A stretch of DNA of 64,000 nucleotides from Actinomycetota bacterium (GTDB taxonomy: Bacteria; Actinomycetota; Actinomycetes; Actinomycetales; Dermatophilaceae), in the NCBI GenBank assembly GCA_020160805.1, contig JAIUPO010000001.1:1-64000 (forward strand). The letters are read 5' to 3'. The position numbers and the translations under genes were made by a program. Numbering within the stretch: position 1 is the first letter of the stretch; every line of letters starts with the position of its first letter. The notes beneath the pieces are model-generated. The model worked only from the letters and a program-made list of their open reading frames with translations, did no database searches and had not been told where the DNA came from. Shown here in pieces: positions 1-8,602 of the stretch.

Positions 1-1
1 T

Positions 2-934
2 CAGCGGATCGAACGCCCGGCCAGCCCACCGCCACTTAGTCCCGGCAGGAGCCCGCCAACTTCCGCCGGGAGTCACAATGAGGTCGAGCGGGAAGAGGCC
101 GACGTCCGAGCTCTTAATCGGCCCAGCGGCACTGCGCTGCGGGCCCTGCTCAGCGAAGGGCGATCTCACGCCATGGCACGGGAGGCGTCTGAGCGCGATG
201 CGGCGCAATTGCGGTTCACGACCGCAGCATCGGCCCTGCGCGATCTGGAGGACACCAGCGATCGCCTCGTCCAGCGAGTGGAGGGCTATGGCGATGTCGA
301 TCGGGAACTGGACGCTGCGCTTGATGTCTACGCGCGCACCGCTGCCGGTCGACGCGATCACGGCCTGGTGCACGCCCACCAGCAGGCCCGAGCGGCCCAG
401 GACGCCCAGCGCTGCGCTCAGGAGATCTCGGTCCTTGCCCGGCAGGCCGCGACATCGTTGGACACCGCGCTTGGCACGGCGCGGAACACGCGACCCAACC
501 GGCCAGGAATCTTTGGCGCTTGGCAGGCGATCGGTTCCTTGCAGGAGGATGCCGAGACAGCTTCAATCGAAGTGGCCGCGCTCGTGGCCATGCTGGAGGC
601 CAGCCCGCGTCTGGGGTTGAGGGTGACGACCTCGGTTCACTCGCTGCCCAGGATCGCGTTCGTGACAACACTGCAGGTCCCGGACAGTGAAATCTTCGGC
701 GTCGAGCCCGCACGCCGCATCGCCGATTTCGTGGCGGCGGCCACGCGGGCGCGCGACGAGATATCAACGTTGCTGGCGGAGCTTGCCGAAGGGGAGGCCG
801 ACCGCGCCTCGACGGACCGGGAGAGCAGCGCCCGGTTCGACGCTTTGCTGGCCGCGCGCATCGACAACCTGGTCAACGATGCGCCATCGAAGGAGCCGCA
901 GGATGCTCCCCCTATGGACCGGCCGGGCGGATAG
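2..934 (+). CDS. Unrecognised protein, 3' portion (gene starts before the window)
   Basis: The frame is open from base 2 to the TAG at 932-934, giving 310 visible residues, so the ATG at 173 is probably internal and the true start lies upstream. The first 55 residues are polar and proline/serine-rich. The rest is alanine/arginine/glutamate-rich with heptad-like helical stretches, suggesting coiled coil. No signal peptide, membrane segment, catalytic motif or known domain is evident. It converges on rseP, 7 bp away. No function is proposed. If the gene does start at 173 it would encode 253 aa. Confidence 0.6.
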   Translation, partial: QRIERPASPPPLSPGRSPPTSAGSHNEVEREEADVRALNRPSGTALRALLSEGRSHAMAREASERDAAQLRFTTAASALRDLEDTSDRLVQRVEGYGDVDRELDAALDVYARTAAGRRDHGLVHAHQQARAAQDAQRCAQEISVLARQAATSLDTALGTARNTRPNRPGIFGAWQAIGSLQEDAETASIEVAALVAMLEASPRLGLRVTTSVHSLPRIAFVTTLQVPDSEIFGVEPARRIADFVAAATRARDEISTLLAELAEGEADRASTDRESSARFDALLAARIDNLVNDAPSKEPQDAPPMDRPGG

Positions 935-941
935 CGGCGGA

Positions 942-2279
942 TCAGCCGCGCAGGCGGATGGGGTTGACGATGTCGGCATACATCAGCAGGGCCGACATGA
1001 CGATCAGGAGTGAGGCGACGGTATAGGCCAGCGGGAGCGCCTTGGTGACATCGACCGGGCCGGGATCGGCCTTGCCAAAGAGCTTGAAGGTGCGCCGCTT
1101 GAGGCCTTCCCATAGGGCGCCCGCGACGTGGCCGCCGTCGAGTGGGAGCAGCGGCACCATATTGAAGACGAAGAGCGCCATGTTCAGGGAGCCAAGCAGC
1201 GCGACGAGGATCAGCGCCTTATCGCCCGCGTCGCCGAATGCCTTGTCGGACGCCACCTCGCCGGCGACCCGGCCCACACCGACGACCGACACGGGGCCGT
1301 TGAGGTCGCGTTCCTGATCGCCGAAGGCCGCCTTGGCGACGCCGACCATCTTCTGCGGGATATTGAGGATGACACCCGCGGTCTGGCGTAGTTGGTCACC
1401 GAACAGGCCGGGCACTGCGGTCAGGGGCTGCCGCTGGACCTCGGGGGTGCCGGCCGCGCCGAGGAAGCCGGCGAGCTCGGTGCGGATGGTGCCGTCGTCA
1501 TTCTGTAGCGGCAGGCCGTAGCGGTCATAGACCGGGAGCTGAACCGCCATCGGCGTGGCGGTGACTGTGCGCTCGACACCATTAGTGCGCACGACCAGGC
1601 TGATCGGCTTGCCCGCATTCGCGCGGATGACACCGCGCGCGTCATCCCAGGTCGCGAGCGTCGTGCCATTGATCGAGACGATCTGATCGCCGGGCTTCAA
1701 GCCCGCGGCATTGGCCGGGGCGATCGGCATATCCGCCGTGCAGGTGGTCTTGGTGGACTGCGCCGCCTGGGAGATGTCGACGCACTGGCTGACGGAGTCG
1801 AGTTTGGCGGTGTTGATCGTGATGCCGTGCAGGGTGAAGAGGCCGGTGAAGACGACCGCGGCGATGAGCAGATTCATCAGCGGGCCGCCCATCATGATGG
1901 CGACCTTTTTGGGCACCGAGAGCTTGTAGAACACCCGCTCCTCATCCCCCGGGAGGATCTCGCTCATCGACTGGTTGCGGGCCTCGTCACGCAGTTGGGT
2001 GAAGCGGCCGGTGCTGGAGACGCGGATGCCCTCGCCATTGCGCGGCGGGAACATGCCGATCATCCGGATATAGCCACCGAGGGGGATCGCCTTGATGCCA
2101 TATTCGGTTTCGCCGCGCTTGGTCGACCAGATCGTCGGGCCGAAGCCGACCATATATTGCGGCACGCGCACGCCGAATTTCTTGGCCGGCACGAGGTGGC
2201 CGATCTCGTGGAGCGCGATGGAGGCGCCGACGCCGAGCACGACGATCAGCACCCCGATGAGGTAGAGCACGTAGTCCAT
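942..2279 (-). CDS. rseP: RseP/Rip1-type site-2 intramembrane zinc protease
   Basis: A membrane-embedded M50 metalloprotease that cleaves substrates such as anti-sigma factors within the membrane. The first helix carries the zinc motif HEIGH at residues 24-28. A PDZ domain follows in mid-protein (around the PANAAGLKPGDQIVSING stretch), and the third-ligand motif NMVPLLPLDGG lies about 70 residues from the end, with a final hydrophobic helix. The ATG at 2279 gives 445 aa and the usual N-terminus, with the catalytic helix almost at the start; longer frames to 2310 or 2444 add sequence unlike the family. In many actinobacteria rseP directly follows dxr. Here two plus-strand genes separate them, so rseP needs a promoter within 2280-2471. 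Confidence 0.93.
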   Translation of the reverse strand: MDYVLYLIGVLIVVLGVGASIALHEIGHLVPAKKFGVRVPQYMVGFGPTIWSTKRGETEYGIKAIPLGGYIRMIGMFPPRNGEGIRVSSTGRFTQLRDEARNQSMSEILPGDEERVFYKLSVPKKVAIMMGGPLMNLLIAAVVFTGLFTLHGITINTAKLDSVSQCVDISQAAQSTKTTCTADMPIAPANAAGLKPGDQIVSINGTTLATWDDARGVIRANAGKPISLVVRTNGVERTVTATPMAVQLPVYDRYGLPLQNDDGTIRTELAGFLGAAGTPEVQRQPLTAVPGLFGDQLRQTAGVILNIPQKMVGVAKAAFGDQERDLNGPVSVVGVGRVAGEVASDKAFGDAGDKALILVALLGSLNMALFVFNMVPLLPLDGGHVAGALWEGLKRRTFKLFGKADPGPVDVTKALPLAYTVASLLIVMSALLMYADIVNPIRLRG

Positions 2280-2471
2280 CCCTGATGTCGGGCCGGTGAA
2301 GCACGTCATACAACGCCCCACCGGCCGGCTTTGATCCCGCAGTCCACCGCGCCACCGAGCGCGATGTCCTCGAACATGAGCGTAACCCGCCCGTCCGACA
2401 GCCCCCTGTGAATGGGCCGGGTGCGGGCCTGCGCCCCGGCGCAAACCCTAGCCCTGGCAAACTCGGGGCCC

Positions 2472-3380
2472 GTGGACACCGACGCTTTGGACCCCGCTGC
2501 CCTGCTCGCGCGACTTGCCACCGCCGAGCCCGTCGTCGTCGCGCGCGCCGACGAGCCGGGCCCGGGAAACTGGGTCGGCGGTCCGTATGCCGCCCGCGAT
2601 GGCGACCGGATTGCGCTGGCTTATCGAGTGCGCAAGCCCGAGAGTCGAGGCCGCGGCCTGGCGAATATCGTCGCCGTCTCCGATGACGGTTTGGCTTTCA
2701 CCCCGGTCGCCACGATCACCAGCGACTCCTTCGGCGCCGCCTCCCTCGAACGTCCGGCACTCGTGCGCCGCCCCGACGGCGGCTGGCGGCTGTATGTCAG
2801 TTGCTCGACGAAGAACTCCAAGCACTGGTGGGTCGAGGCGATCGACGCCGACACCCTCGCGGGGCTCGAGGCGGGCCAGCGGACCGTCGTGCTCCCGGGT
2901 GACGAATCGCAGGCGTTCAAGGACGTCATTGTCGATATCGCGCCCGACGGCACCTGGCGAATCTGGGCGTGCCGGCATCCGCTGGACGGCGGCGATGACG
3001 AAGCCGACCGGATGTCGACGGTCTATGGCACCAGCGCGGACGGGCTCGCGTGGGACCTGCACGGGCCATGCCTCCTGCCGTCACCGGATTCGTGGGACCA
3101 GCGCGGAGCGCGCGTCACGGCCGTGCTCCCCCACGGTGACGAGGTGGTCGCCGTCTATGACGGTCGGGCGAGCGCGGACGAGAACTTCTTCGAGCGGACC
3201 GGCGTCGCGGTCGGCACCCCCGCAGACTTGCACGCGGTCGGCGGGCCGGTGCCCGCGGCATACGGCCGGGCCCTGCGGTATGCCAGCCTGATCGACACGC
3301 CCGCCGGGCTGCGGGCCTATTACGAGGTCACCACCGACGACGGCTCGCACGCCCTGGTCACGGCTCTGCTGCGCGACTGA
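2472..3380 (+). CDS. Glycosidase-like five-bladed beta-propeller protein (GH43/GH32-like fold)
   Basis: About 302 aa from the GTG at 2472; an upstream start at 2412 would add 20 unlikely residues. The protein is rich in short Trp/Asp/Gly strand motifs typical of the glycosyl hydrolase 43/32/68 propeller, such as the ASLERPALVRRPDGGWRLY region and a stretch beginning SDDGLAF, and it has no signal peptide. No catalytic triad can be assigned by eye, so enzymatic activity is unproven. The gene is divergent from rseP and is followed by a Uma2 gene on the same strand. Together these two genes interrupt the usual dxr-rseP neighbourhood, which suggests later insertion. Confidence 0.7.
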   Translation: MDTDALDPAALLARLATAEPVVVARADEPGPGNWVGGPYAARDGDRIALAYRVRKPESRGRGLANIVAVSDDGLAFTPVATITSDSFGAASLERPALVRRPDGGWRLYVSCSTKNSKHWWVEAIDADTLAGLEAGQRTVVLPGDESQAFKDVIVDIAPDGTWRIWACRHPLDGGDDEADRMSTVYGTSADGLAWDLHGPCLLPSPDSWDQRGARVTAVLPHGDEVVAVYDGRASADENFFERTGVAVGTPADLHAVGGPVPAAYGRALRYASLIDTPAGLRAYYEVTTDDGSHALVTALLRD

Positions 3381-3384
3381 ACCT

Positions 3385-3393
3385 TGTGGATAA
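3385..3393 (-). promoter_or_regulatory. Perfect DnaA-box nonamer upstream of the first Uma2 gene
   Basis: The top strand reads TGTGGATAA, the complement of the DnaA consensus TTATCCACA. It lies in the 80-bp gap between the propeller gene and the Uma2 gene, 67 bp before the Uma2 ATG. A matching 12-mer (GTTATCCACAAG) precedes the second Uma2 gene. Binding is not shown. Confidence 0.5.
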
Positions 3394-3460
3394 CCTTTCA
3401 CGTCAAACGTCGGAGGGTGACACGCTGGCTTCATGGCATCTCGGGTGAGAGTGAGGGACG

Positions 3461-4009
3461 ATGAGTGCTGTGACGACCCTGCCCTGGGGACGCGAGTTGA
3501 CCCGCGCGGACCTCGACGCGATGCCCGACGACGGCCATCGCTATGAGCTCTTGGATGGGGTTCTGGTCGTGACTCCGGCTCCGAGTCTTCGGCACCAACG
3601 CGCCGTCGTTCGGCTGATTCAGATCCTCGCGCCAGCGCTCCCGGCAGGTCAGGAAGTCTTGACGGCACCCTTCGATGTGGCTCTGGCGACGGATACCGTC
3701 CTACAGCCTGATCTGTTGATCGCCCGCATCGCCGATCTGACCGAAGCCGACCTCCCGGCCGCGCCCCTGCTCGCCATCGAAGTGCTTTCGCCGAGCACCC
3801 GTCGCTTCGATCTGTTCACCAAACGCGCCCGTTATGAGGCGGCGGGCTGCGAGCACTATTGGGTGGTCGATCCCCAGGAGCCGTCAATCACCGCGTGGCG
3901 GCTGGTGGACGACGCGTATGCGGAGGTGGGCCGGACCGTGGGCGAGGAAGCGCTGGTCGTGAGTGCGCCGGTCGCGGTCACGATCACGCCGAACAACCTG
4001 GTGGACTGA
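3461..4009 (+). CDS. Uma2 family (DUF820) PD-(D/E)XK nuclease-fold protein, copy 1
   Basis: A 182-aa protein of the restriction-endonuclease-like Uma2 family. Expected elements are visible: an N-terminal DGHRYELLDG segment, the core acid in LQPDLLIAR, the central strand LLAIEVLSPSTR, a downstream Lys/Arg helix (TKRARYEAAG) and the terminal YWVVDP strand. It is clearly paralogous to the gene at 21917-22462. Both share the start context GTGAGGGAC before the ATG and an upstream DnaA-box sequence. Cellular function is unknown for the family; it is often multicopy and can be mobile. The gene converges on dxr with a 23-bp gap. Confidence 0.88.
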   Translation: MSAVTTLPWGRELTRADLDAMPDDGHRYELLDGVLVVTPAPSLRHQRAVVRLIQILAPALPAGQEVLTAPFDVALATDTVLQPDLLIARIADLTEADLPAAPLLAIEVLSPSTRRFDLFTKRARYEAAGCEHYWVVDPQEPSITAWRLVDDAYAEVGRTVGEEALVVSAPVAVTITPNNLVD

Positions 4010-4032
4010 ACCGCCCGCGGGGGCCTCACGTG

Positions 4033-5208
4033 TCAGCCCAACTGAAGCACGGCGGCCGCGCGAGCTCGGGCCCAGGCATCGGCCGCGAGCACCTGATCGA
4101 CGCTGTCGACGGCGCCGCCCTCGTGCTCGGCCACCACCCGATCGACGGTGTCGACGATCTCGGTGAACGCGATCGCGCCGTCGTGGAAGGCATCGACGCA
4201 CACCTCATTCGCCGCGTTGTAGACCGCGGGATAGGTTCCGCCCGCCGCGCCGACCTGGCGGGCCAGCCGGACGGCCGGGAAGGCCTCGTCGTCCAGGGGG
4301 AAGAACTCCCAGGTCGAGGCCTGGGACCAGTCGCAGGACGGGCCGGCGTCGGGCACCCGGTCGGGCCACGACATACCCAGGGCGATCGGGATGAGCATCG
4401 AGGGTGGAGAGGCCTGCGCCAGCGTTGAGCCGTCGGTGAACTCCACCATCGAGTGCACGATCGATTGTGGGTGCACGACGACATCAATGCGCTCGAAGGG
4501 GATGTCGAAGAGCAGGTGCGCCTCGATGACCTCCAGGCCCTTGTTGACCAGGGTCGCGGAATTCGTCGTCACCACGCGGCCCATGTCCCAGGTCGGGTGG
4601 GCCAGCGCCTCTTGGGGGGTGACGCCCCGCAGCGACTCGCGGCTGCGCCCGCGGAACGGCCCCCCGCTGGCGGTGAGGACCAGCCGGCGTACTTCCTCGG
4701 CTCGCCCGCCGCGCAGGCATTGCGCGAGCGCCGAGTGCTCGGAATCGACGGGCACGATCTGCCCAGGTGCCGCAGCGGCCTTGACCAGCGGGCCGCCGAC
4801 GATGAGCGATTCCTTGTTGGCCAGCGCCAGCGTCGACCCGGCAGCGAGCGCGGCCAGCGTCGGTCGCAGCCCGATGGAGCCGGTGATCCCATTGAGGACG
4901 ACATCCGCGCCGCACTCTGCGACGCGCGTCGCCGCGTCCTCCCCCACCACGATGTCCGGTGCGTATGCGGACACCCCGGCCCGGTCCGCATACCCCCGGA
5001 TCGCCTCGGCGAGCTCTTCCCGCGTGCCGCGCGCCGCCGCGACCAGGCCGGGGCGGAAGCGGACGGCCTGCTCTGCGAGCAGGTCGAGATTCCCGCCGGC
5101 GGCGAGCGCCGCGACCGTGAACCGCTGCGGATTGCGAGCGATGACATCGAGACCTTGGGTGCCGATGGATCCGGTCGAGCCGAGCAGGGCGACGGAGCGA
5201 GGGGTCAC
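4033..5208 (-). CDS. dxr: 1-deoxy-D-xylulose-5-phosphate reductoisomerase
   Basis: Second step of the MEP isoprenoid pathway: NADPH-dependent rearrangement of DXP to 2-C-methyl-D-erythritol 4-phosphate. The protein is about 391 aa from the GTG at 5208. The NADPH-binding motif GSTGSIGTQ is near the N-terminus, followed by [10 protein letters not shown], the metal/substrate loop [17 protein letters not shown], and [19 protein letters not shown] with [13 protein letters not shown] further in-frame GTG at 5268 would add 20 residues that do not look like the family. The frame is complete and all core motifs are present. Confidence 0.93.
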   Translation of the reverse strand: MTPRSVALLGSTGSIGTQGLDVIARNPQRFTVAALAAGGNLDLLAEQAVRFRPGLVAAARGTREELAEAIRGYADRAGVSAYAPDIVVGEDAATRVAECGADVVLNGITGSIGLRPTLAALAAGSTLALANKESLIVGGPLVKAAAAPGQIVPVDSEHSALAQCLRGGRAEEVRRLVLTASGGPFRGRSRESLRGVTPQEALAHPTWDMGRVVTTNSATLVNKGLEVIEAHLLFDIPFERIDVVVHPQSIVHSMVEFTDGSTLAQASPPSMLIPIALGMSWPDRVPDAGPSCDWSQASTWEFFPLDDEAFPAVRLARQVGAAGGTYPAVYNAANEVCVDAFHDGAIAFTEIVDTVDRVVAEHEGGAVDSVDQVLAADAWARARAAAVLQLG

Positions 5209-5318
5209 GGGAGCATTGTCCCGCACCCGTGCTAGGACACCCCACGAAGTTCTCCGCTCGTTCCTCACTTCGATATTTCGCGGGGACCCCGTCCAGAAGT
5301 TTCGTAACGGGGCCTAGA

Positions 5319-5684
5319 TCAGCGGCTGACGACGGTGGCGTGCACGGTGGGGGCTTCGGCCACAAGGTCGCGCAGGACAGTCACGATGCCGTCATAGGCC
5401 GCGGGGTCGTTGGCGCGCAGCTCGACGGTGGCGTCCCAGATCAGCTCCCACTCGTGCGGCGAGCGCTGAACGCGATCGCGCAAGGCATCGAAAAGCGCAT
5501 CGAGGTTGTGCCCGACATACGCCGGGAAGTCGAGGATCTCGGCGAAGAAGGCGAGCGACTCGGCCTTGTCCCGACCGGCCGGCACGACGCTGACGGTGCG
5601 GCCCGCGGCATACGCATCCCGCACCAGCGCAACGATATTCGCCTGCGAACCCACGAATCGGATCGGGTCGTCCACCCTGCTCAC
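5319..5684 (-). CDS. Barstar-family ribonuclease inhibitor
   Basis: A 121-aa barstar-fold protein. The hallmark region LDFPAYVGHNLDALFDALRD is intact and corresponds to the barstar helix that plugs the barnase active site. The start overlaps the end of the upstream RNase gene by 4 bp (ATGA), so the two are translationally coupled. Barstars are cytosolic and protect the producing cell. Because the inhibitor is read second, it depends on the toxin transcript for expression unless an internal promoter exists. About 110 bp separate it from the dxr start. Confidence 0.9.
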   Translation of the reverse strand: MSRVDDPIRFVGSQANIVALVRDAYAAGRTVSVVPAGRDKAESLAFFAEILDFPAYVGHNLDALFDALRDRVQRSPHEWELIWDATVELRANDPAAYDGIVTVLRDLVAEAPTVHATVVSR

Positions 5685-6166
5685 TCTCCTTCCAGGATCT
5701 GCCGGAAGCTGTCGTAATGATCGTCGGTGTAGTAGCGATCGCCGCCTTTGCCCCCGATGATCCGGCGAGCGCCACGGTCGTCGGAGCCCGGCGTCTCGAC
5801 GGTGTATTCGCGGTAGTAGCCCTGCTTTTGCTGGGGCAGGATGCGCTCGCGATTGCGGAAGACGCCATCGTCCGCGTCATAGGGGTATGGCCCGCCAGCG
5901 CGGATCAGATCCAGGGTATGCCGTGCCTCGCGCGGCAGCCGTGATTCGGCGATCGTGCCCAGTCCGGACACGGGCGTTGTGGCGGGCGCATCATCGCTGG
6001 TCGTCGGAGCGGACGTTCCAGAGGTGGCGGACGTGCTGCTGGGGGCCGCCACGGACCCGCCGTTGCCGCTCTCGGCGCCGCGGCTGATCGCCCACCAGAC
6101 GAGCAGCGCACACACCAGCACCCCCAGCAGCATGAGGGCCTGCCGGTCGGCCTTCTTTGTCGGCAT
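5681..6166 (-). CDS. Barnase/RNase N1-T1 family ribonuclease with N-terminal membrane anchor
   Basis: A 161-aa protein with one hydrophobic segment at about residues 10-27 that has no clear cleavage site, so it is a signal anchor or signal peptide. A Ser/Thr/Pro linker (30-68) leads to a guanyl-specific RNase domain (about 69-160). Catalytic residues can be matched to barnase: E120 in YYREY (Glu73), R135 (Arg87) and H150 in DDHYDSF (His102). The conserved VFRNRERILP segment is also present. The domain should lie outside the membrane. The cognate barstar follows directly. Likely roles are RNA scavenging or antagonism of neighbours; the sequence does not decide between them. Confidence 0.88.
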   Translation of the reverse strand: MPTKKADRQALMLLGVLVCALLVWWAISRGAESGNGGSVAAPSSTSATSGTSAPTTSDDAPATTPVSGLGTIAESRLPREARHTLDLIRAGGPYPYDADDGVFRNRERILPQQKQGYYREYTVETPGSDDRGARRIIGGKGGDRYYTDDHYDSFRQILEGE

Positions 6167-6247
6167 ACGAGTCCTCGATCTGGTCTGTCAGTGGGCAGCG
6201 CAGGCATCGTAGTCCCGCGAACGTCATACGCCCCGTAGGGTGCTCGG

Positions 6248-7483
6248 GTGAGCAGAGCACTGACTCGCCTCAGCGATGGCACCGTCAAGCAGGTCAATCT
6301 GTTCACCGGGACCGAGGTATGGACAGTCCCCGGGCGGGGCGACCGGCCGCTGGTCGCGACTCCCGAGACCGAGTCGAAGATCCTCGAGCCGGGGGCCGCA
6401 GCGCGACTGTGCGCCTTCTGCGAGGAGCGGTATGTCGAGACCCCGCCCGAAGTGACCCGACTGGTCCGCGAGGGCGAGTGCTGGCACGAATTGCCGCACC
6501 TGCCCGCTGGCGAATTGTTCAACACCACAGCGGAATTTCGGGTCGTGCCGAACCTCTTCGAGATCGTCTCGCTGGATTATTGGCGGGAGAACCACGGCTA
6601 CGACCTGCCGCCGGAGGAACTCGCCCGGCGGCGCGCCTATCTCGATGATCCGGTAGGGCGCGCCCACGTGATGGGTCTCGTGGAGCGCTATCGGCCAAGC
6701 CTGGTCGGCGCCGAGGACGACACCATCGCCGCGAGCAGCATCCTCGGCGGCTTCCACGATGTCGTCATCGGGCGCCGTCATGTGGTCGACGGGGCGAGCA
6801 CCGAGGACCACTTGGCTTCCTCCGGCACGCTGACACCCGATGAGCACGAGAGATATGTCGACCTGACTCTGGCGAGCGCGCGTCGGCTGTATGCCGCGAA
6901 TCCAGACGCCCGCAATGTGGTGATCTTCCAGAATTGGCTGCGTCCCGCTGGCGCCTCCTTCGATCATCTGCACAAGCAACTCGTCGCCATCGATGAGCTC
7001 GGCACCAATCGGCTGAACGACATCCGCCACGTCGCGAGCAATCCAGAACTCGTCGCGTCCTATCGAAATCTGTTGCACGACAACGGCCTCATCATCGCCG
7101 AGACGGACTCGGCCATCCTGGCTGCCGGCGTCGGCCATCGGTTTCCGAGCCTGGAAGTCTGGACCGACCGACACTCGGCGGATCTATGGAATCTGCATGC
7201 GGAGGAGTTGCGTGACCTCTCGGCACTCTTGCAAGCGGCGCATGTCGCGATGGGTCCGAGACTGCCCGCGAATGAGGAGTGGCACTACCGCCCACCAGTC
7301 ATGCGCGAGCGGCTGCCGATCCGCGTGGTGCTGAAGTGGCGAATCTCCAATCCCGCCGGCTTCGAGGGCGGCTCGGGTGTCTACATCAACACCATCGACC
7401 CCTGGGGCGTTGCTGATCGCACACGAGAGTGGTTGGCGCAGAACGCCACTCGGCTCTCCCCACACGTGCGCCTGGTGGCCTAG
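6248..7483 (+). CDS. DUF4921 family protein, galactose-1-phosphate uridylyltransferase-like (HIT superfamily)
   Basis: A 411-aa protein. A CxxC pair (CAFCEERY, about residue 55) resembles the zinc site of GalT-type enzymes, and SFDHLHKQLV near residue 240 matches the HIT-type histidine motif that carries the nucleotidylated histidine. The C-terminal half holds conserved segments such as EEWHYRPPVMRERLPIRV. The substrate is unknown; a nucleotidyl-transfer or nucleotide-sugar role is inferred from the fold. The gene is divergent from the RNase gene with an 81-bp shared upstream region and stands alone. Confidence 0.8.
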   Translation: MSRALTRLSDGTVKQVNLFTGTEVWTVPGRGDRPLVATPETESKILEPGAAARLCAFCEERYVETPPEVTRLVREGECWHELPHLPAGELFNTTAEFRVVPNLFEIVSLDYWRENHGYDLPPEELARRRAYLDDPVGRAHVMGLVERYRPSLVGAEDDTIAASSILGGFHDVVIGRRHVVDGASTEDHLASSGTLTPDEHERYVDLTLASARRLYAANPDARNVVIFQNWLRPAGASFDHLHKQLVAIDELGTNRLNDIRHVASNPELVASYRNLLHDNGLIIAETDSAILAAGVGHRFPSLEVWTDRHSADLWNLHAEELRDLSALLQAAHVAMGPRLPANEEWHYRPPVMRERLPIRVVLKWRISNPAGFEGGSGVYINTIDPWGVADRTREWLAQNATRLSPHVRLVA

Positions 7484-7565
7484 ACCGCATCAGCCTGTGG
7501 GAGCCGTCGAGGAAATAGCCTGGCGCGAGTAGGTTCGCTGTGAGCCGACGACCAAGGAGACGACC

Positions 7566-8261
7566 ATGTCCAATGCCCTCCCGCCGATCGTTCCCGCCGA
7601 CGAATGGCAGGCCCAGCTCGATGCCTTGCGGGTCCGGGAGAAGGCCGCCACGCGAGAGCTGGATGCCATCGCCGCCCAGCGACGTCGGCTGCCGATGGTG
7701 GAACTGCCCGACTACACGCTGGCCGGGCCAGACGGGCCGGTGCGCTTGGCCGACATCTTCGAGGGCAAAAGCCAGTTGATCGTCTACAGCCACATGTGGT
7801 TCCCCGGCAAGGAGTGGCAGTGCCCCGGCTGCACCGGCTTCACGAGTCAGTTCCGCGGCAGCGACTTTCTCGCAGATGACGATGCGCGATTCGTCATCGT
7901 CACCCAAGGCCCGATCGACGAGGCCTTGGCCTACAAACACAAGGTCGGCAACCAGATGGCGTGGTACTCCACCGCCAATAGCCCGTTCGGCGCCGACATG
8001 GGCGCGCCGCCCGACGGTGGCTTCGCCGTGAATGTCTTTCTGCGCGAAGGCGATACGGTCTATCGCACCTGGCACACCGATGGCCGCGGCACCGAGCAAC
8101 TCAGCCACTACTTCGCCCTCGTCGACCTGCTCCCCTATGGCCGCCAAGAAGAGTGGCAGGACGTCCCCGACGGCTGGCCGCAGTACCCCACCTACTCGCG
8201 CGGCACGGACTCGCAGGGGATTGCCGCGGCATACGGGCCCAGGTCGGAGACCTCTGTATGA
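7566..8261 (+). CDS. DUF899 family thioredoxin-like protein
   Basis: A 231-aa protein with the DUF899 signature: an N-terminal helix (VREKAATRELDAIAAQRRRLPMV), the segment LIVYSHMWFPGKEWQCPGCTG with a CPGC motif, and a late DLLPYGRQEEWQD segment. These proteins adopt a thioredoxin fold; their reaction is not established. An RBS (AAGGAGACGACC) precedes the ATG. The stop overlaps the ATG of the next gene by 4 bp, so the truncated hydrolase was once its translationally coupled partner. Confidence 0.88.
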   Translation: MSNALPPIVPADEWQAQLDALRVREKAATRELDAIAAQRRRLPMVELPDYTLAGPDGPVRLADIFEGKSQLIVYSHMWFPGKEWQCPGCTGFTSQFRGSDFLADDDARFVIVTQGPIDEALAYKHKVGNQMAWYSTANSPFGADMGAPPDGGFAVNVFLREGDTVYRTWHTDGRGTEQLSHYFALVDLLPYGRQEEWQDVPDGWPQYPTYSRGTDSQGIAAAYGPRSETSV

Positions 8262-8560
8262 CGGACGTCGAGACGCGCACCGTGGACCGGCCCGGCGCCA
8301 GGATCACCTACGACGTGCGCGGCGCGTTGGGGCGGGATAACCCGCTCCTGCTCTGTGGATCGCCTATGGACGCCGGCGGATTCACCGCTCTCGCAGCAGG
8401 ATTCACCGATCGACTGGTCGTGAACTACGACCCTCGCGGCACCGGACGCAGCCTCCGCACCGATGGCGCGGACCAGAGCACCCCCCAGGAACATGCCGGC
8501 GATATCGCAGCCATCATCGATGCGCTCGGCGCTGGTTTCGTCGATGTCTTTGCCACGGGG
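8258..8560 (+). pseudogene. Alpha/beta-hydrolase remnant, 3' end lost
   Basis: From the ATG at 8258 the frame encodes the first ~100 residues of an alpha/beta-hydrolase: the beta-strand LLLCGSPMDAGGFTALA, the YDPRGTGRS loop and the helix leading to GFVDVFA. The expected nucleophile elbow (GxSxG) and the whole catalytic half are missing. After about 8557 the sequence has no hydrolase similarity, and the frame merely continues antisense through the downstream dehydrogenase. The breakpoint lies between about 8557 and 8600. This is a deletion remnant and cannot make an active enzyme. Confidence 0.8.
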
Positions 8561-8602
8561 CCGTCGCGGCATACGCCTCAGCGAGCTAGGAATTCGCCTC
8601 TC

